From NCBI GenBank assembly GCA_045545735.1, contig JAZQBM010000010.1, positions 1 to 64,000 on the forward strand: DNA of 64,000 nt, given 5' to 3'. The notes beneath the pieces were generated by a model. It made no database searches. It was not told the DNA's origin and saw nothing but the letters and a program-made list of their open reading frames with translations. This document shows positions 63,030-64,000 of this stretch, one piece after another; position 1 is the first letter of the stretch; each line of letters starts with the position of its first letter. The position numbers and the translations under genes were made by a program. The DNA is from Fimenecus sp045545735 (GTDB lineage: Bacteria; Bacillota; Clostridia; Oscillospirales; Acutalibacteraceae).

Positions 63030-63056
63030 AAAGGGCGATTTGTAAATCGCCCCTAC
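63030..63056 (-). terminator. GGGCGATTT-type hairpin terminator of argF
   Basis: GGGGCGATTTACAAATCGCC then CTTTTCG on the minus strand, 10 nt after the argF stop. Confidence 0.8.
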
Positions 63057-63064
63057 TTAGTATA

Positions 63065-63976
63065 TTATTTTCTTTCCATTAATGTAACCATAACAGCCTT
63101 TTGTGCGTGAAGTCTGTTTTCTGCTTCGTCGAAGATTTCATCTGCATGAGATTCGAAAACTTCTTCTGTGATTTCTTCGCCACGGTGAGCAGGTAAACAA
63201 TGTTGCACCATACAACCTGGATTTGCTGCTTCAAGTGTTTTCTTGTTAATCTGATAAACGCCCTCAAACACTTTCTTTCTGTAAATGAATTCTTCTTCCT
63301 GTCCCATTGATGCCCATACGTCAGTAAAAATTACGTCAGCACCTGCACTTGCTTCAATTGGGTCACGATAAAGACCGAAATGGCCGTTTTGATTTGCAAA
63401 TTCAAGAACTCGCTTATCAGGGTCAAATCCCTCAGGGCAAGCAACAGTTACGTCCATACCCATTTTAAGACCGCCAACAATAAGTGAGTTAGCCATATTG
63501 TTACCATCGCCAATGTATGTCATTTTAAGACCATCAAGGTGCCCTTTATGTTCACGAACTGTCATAAGGTCAGCAAGGACCTGACAAGGATGGCAGAAGT
63601 CAGTAAGACCGTTAATAATCGGAATAGAACCGTATTTTGCAAGGTTTTCAACTTCGCTCTGTTCAAAAGTTCTAATCATAATACCGTCAAGGTAACGTGA
63701 AAGAACGCGAGCGGTGTCCTGAATAGGCTCGCCACGACCAATTTGCAAGTCACGGTTTGAAAGGAACAACGCCTGACCGCCTAACTGATACATACCTGTT
63801 TCAAAAGAAACACGAGTACGGGTTGATGACTTCTGGAAAATCATACCAAGAGTCTGACCTGCAAGACGATGGTGTGTAATATGATTTTTATTTTCATATT
63901 TCAACTGGTCGGCAAGATTAAGAATATCTGTAATTTCTTCAGTTGAAAGTGAAAGCATACTTAAAAGATGTTTCAT
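63065..63976 (-). CDS. argF: Ornithine carbamoyltransferase
   Basis: A 303-residue cytoplasmic enzyme that makes citrulline from ornithine and carbamoyl phosphate. The carbamoyl-phosphate loop is SSTRTR (50-55) in FQKSSTRTRVSFE, with HPCQVLADL near 130 and the OTC-specific ornithine loop HCLPAHRGEE near 265, which separates it from aspartate carbamoyltransferase. It starts 24 nt from the window end, so upstream neighbours and promoter are not visible. Whether it is biosynthetic (ArgF) or catabolic (ArcB) cannot be settled, but no arcA or arcC is next to its 3' end. Confidence 0.95.
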   Translation of the reverse strand: MKHLLSMLSLSTEEITDILNLADQLKYENKNHITHHRLAGQTLGMIFQKSSTRTRVSFETGMYQLGGQALFLSNRDLQIGRGEPIQDTARVLSRYLDGIMIRTFEQSEVENLAKYGSIPIINGLTDFCHPCQVLADLMTVREHKGHLDGLKMTYIGDGNNMANSLIVGGLKMGMDVTVACPEGFDPDKRVLEFANQNGHFGLYRDPIEASAGADVIFTDVWASMGQEEEFIYRKKVFEGVYQINKKTLEAANPGCMVQHCLPAHRGEEITEEVFESHADEIFDEAENRLHAQKAVMVTLMERK

Positions 63977-64000
63977 AATTTATACCTCTGCAATAATATT

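Overview
The window looks like a chromosome segment from a low-to-mid GC, Gram-positive Clostridia bacterium. An Oscillospirales / Ruminococcaceae-like gut anaerobe is my inference. The support is a T-box leader on pheST, a ctsR-mcsA-mcsB-clpC operon with CtsR operators, an IreB gene, DnaD- and DnaI-like replication proteins, a DUF896 protein, a Thr-rich-linker lipoprotein and classical TTGACA/TATAAT promoters. No prophage, CRISPR array, transposase or integrase was found, so most coding content is core genome. The unusual content lies mainly between genes.

Layout. 0-3 kb: 3' end of a tRNA-Arg, ychF, tcdA and an orphan ABC ATPase. 3-11 kb: a large surface-anchored double phosphoesterase, then promoter, T-box leader and pheS-pheT. 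10.8-13 kb: ireB, a small unknown gene, an adenine-phosphoribosyltransferase-like gene and convergent cysK. 13-20 kb (minus): clpC, mcsB, mcsA, ctsR, then DnaI-like and DnaD-like genes. 20-25 kb (plus): galM, ilvN, leuC, leuD, a 45-residue Cys-rich miniprotein and hflX. 25-31 kb (minus): a lipoprotein, a secreted hydrolase, a FAD/Rieske oxidoreductase, an MGMT-type protein, tRNA-Lys, secG and an IseA-like membrane protein. 31-36 kb: topoisomerase IV (parE-parC) and DUF896. 36-48.5 kb (minus): rpoB-rpoC, then rpsL-rpsG-fusA-tuf. 48.7-53 kb (plus): DUF815 ATPase and lacZ. 53-62 kb (minus): ilvA-ridA, a second phosphoesterase, a GPH sugar symporter, a YhhN-family protein, DUF6472, and an LDH2-type dehydrogenase plus malic enzyme. 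61.5-64 kb: a tRNA-Met/tRNA-Glu cluster with a tRNA-like relic, a lipoprotein gene bracketed by inverted repeats, and argF.

Genes that work together: pheS/pheT under one T-box; CtsR represses its own stress operon and McsA/McsB/ClpC mark and unfold proteins for degradation; LeuC/LeuD with an IlvN subunit whose catalytic partner is not in the window; IlvA makes reactive enamines that RidA clears; LacZ, GalM and the GPH transporter fit galactoside use; malate/lactate dehydrogenase and malic enzyme interconvert C3/C4 acids.

Most notable non-coding content: (1) a dispersed element of about 100 nt (five full and two partial copies), each full copy sitting next to the stop codon of a minus-strand gene, with base pairs that co-vary between copies; (2) two arrays of tiny, mutually different palindromes separated by a constant ATATCG spacer; (3) a 161-bp MITE-like palindrome lodged in the loop of the pheST T-box terminator; (4) short AATTCGTAATGC-type repeats, seen only in the first 25 kb; (5) a tRNA-like relic beside tRNA-Glu. 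All coordinates, folds and alignments were worked out by eye. No database search or folding program was run.
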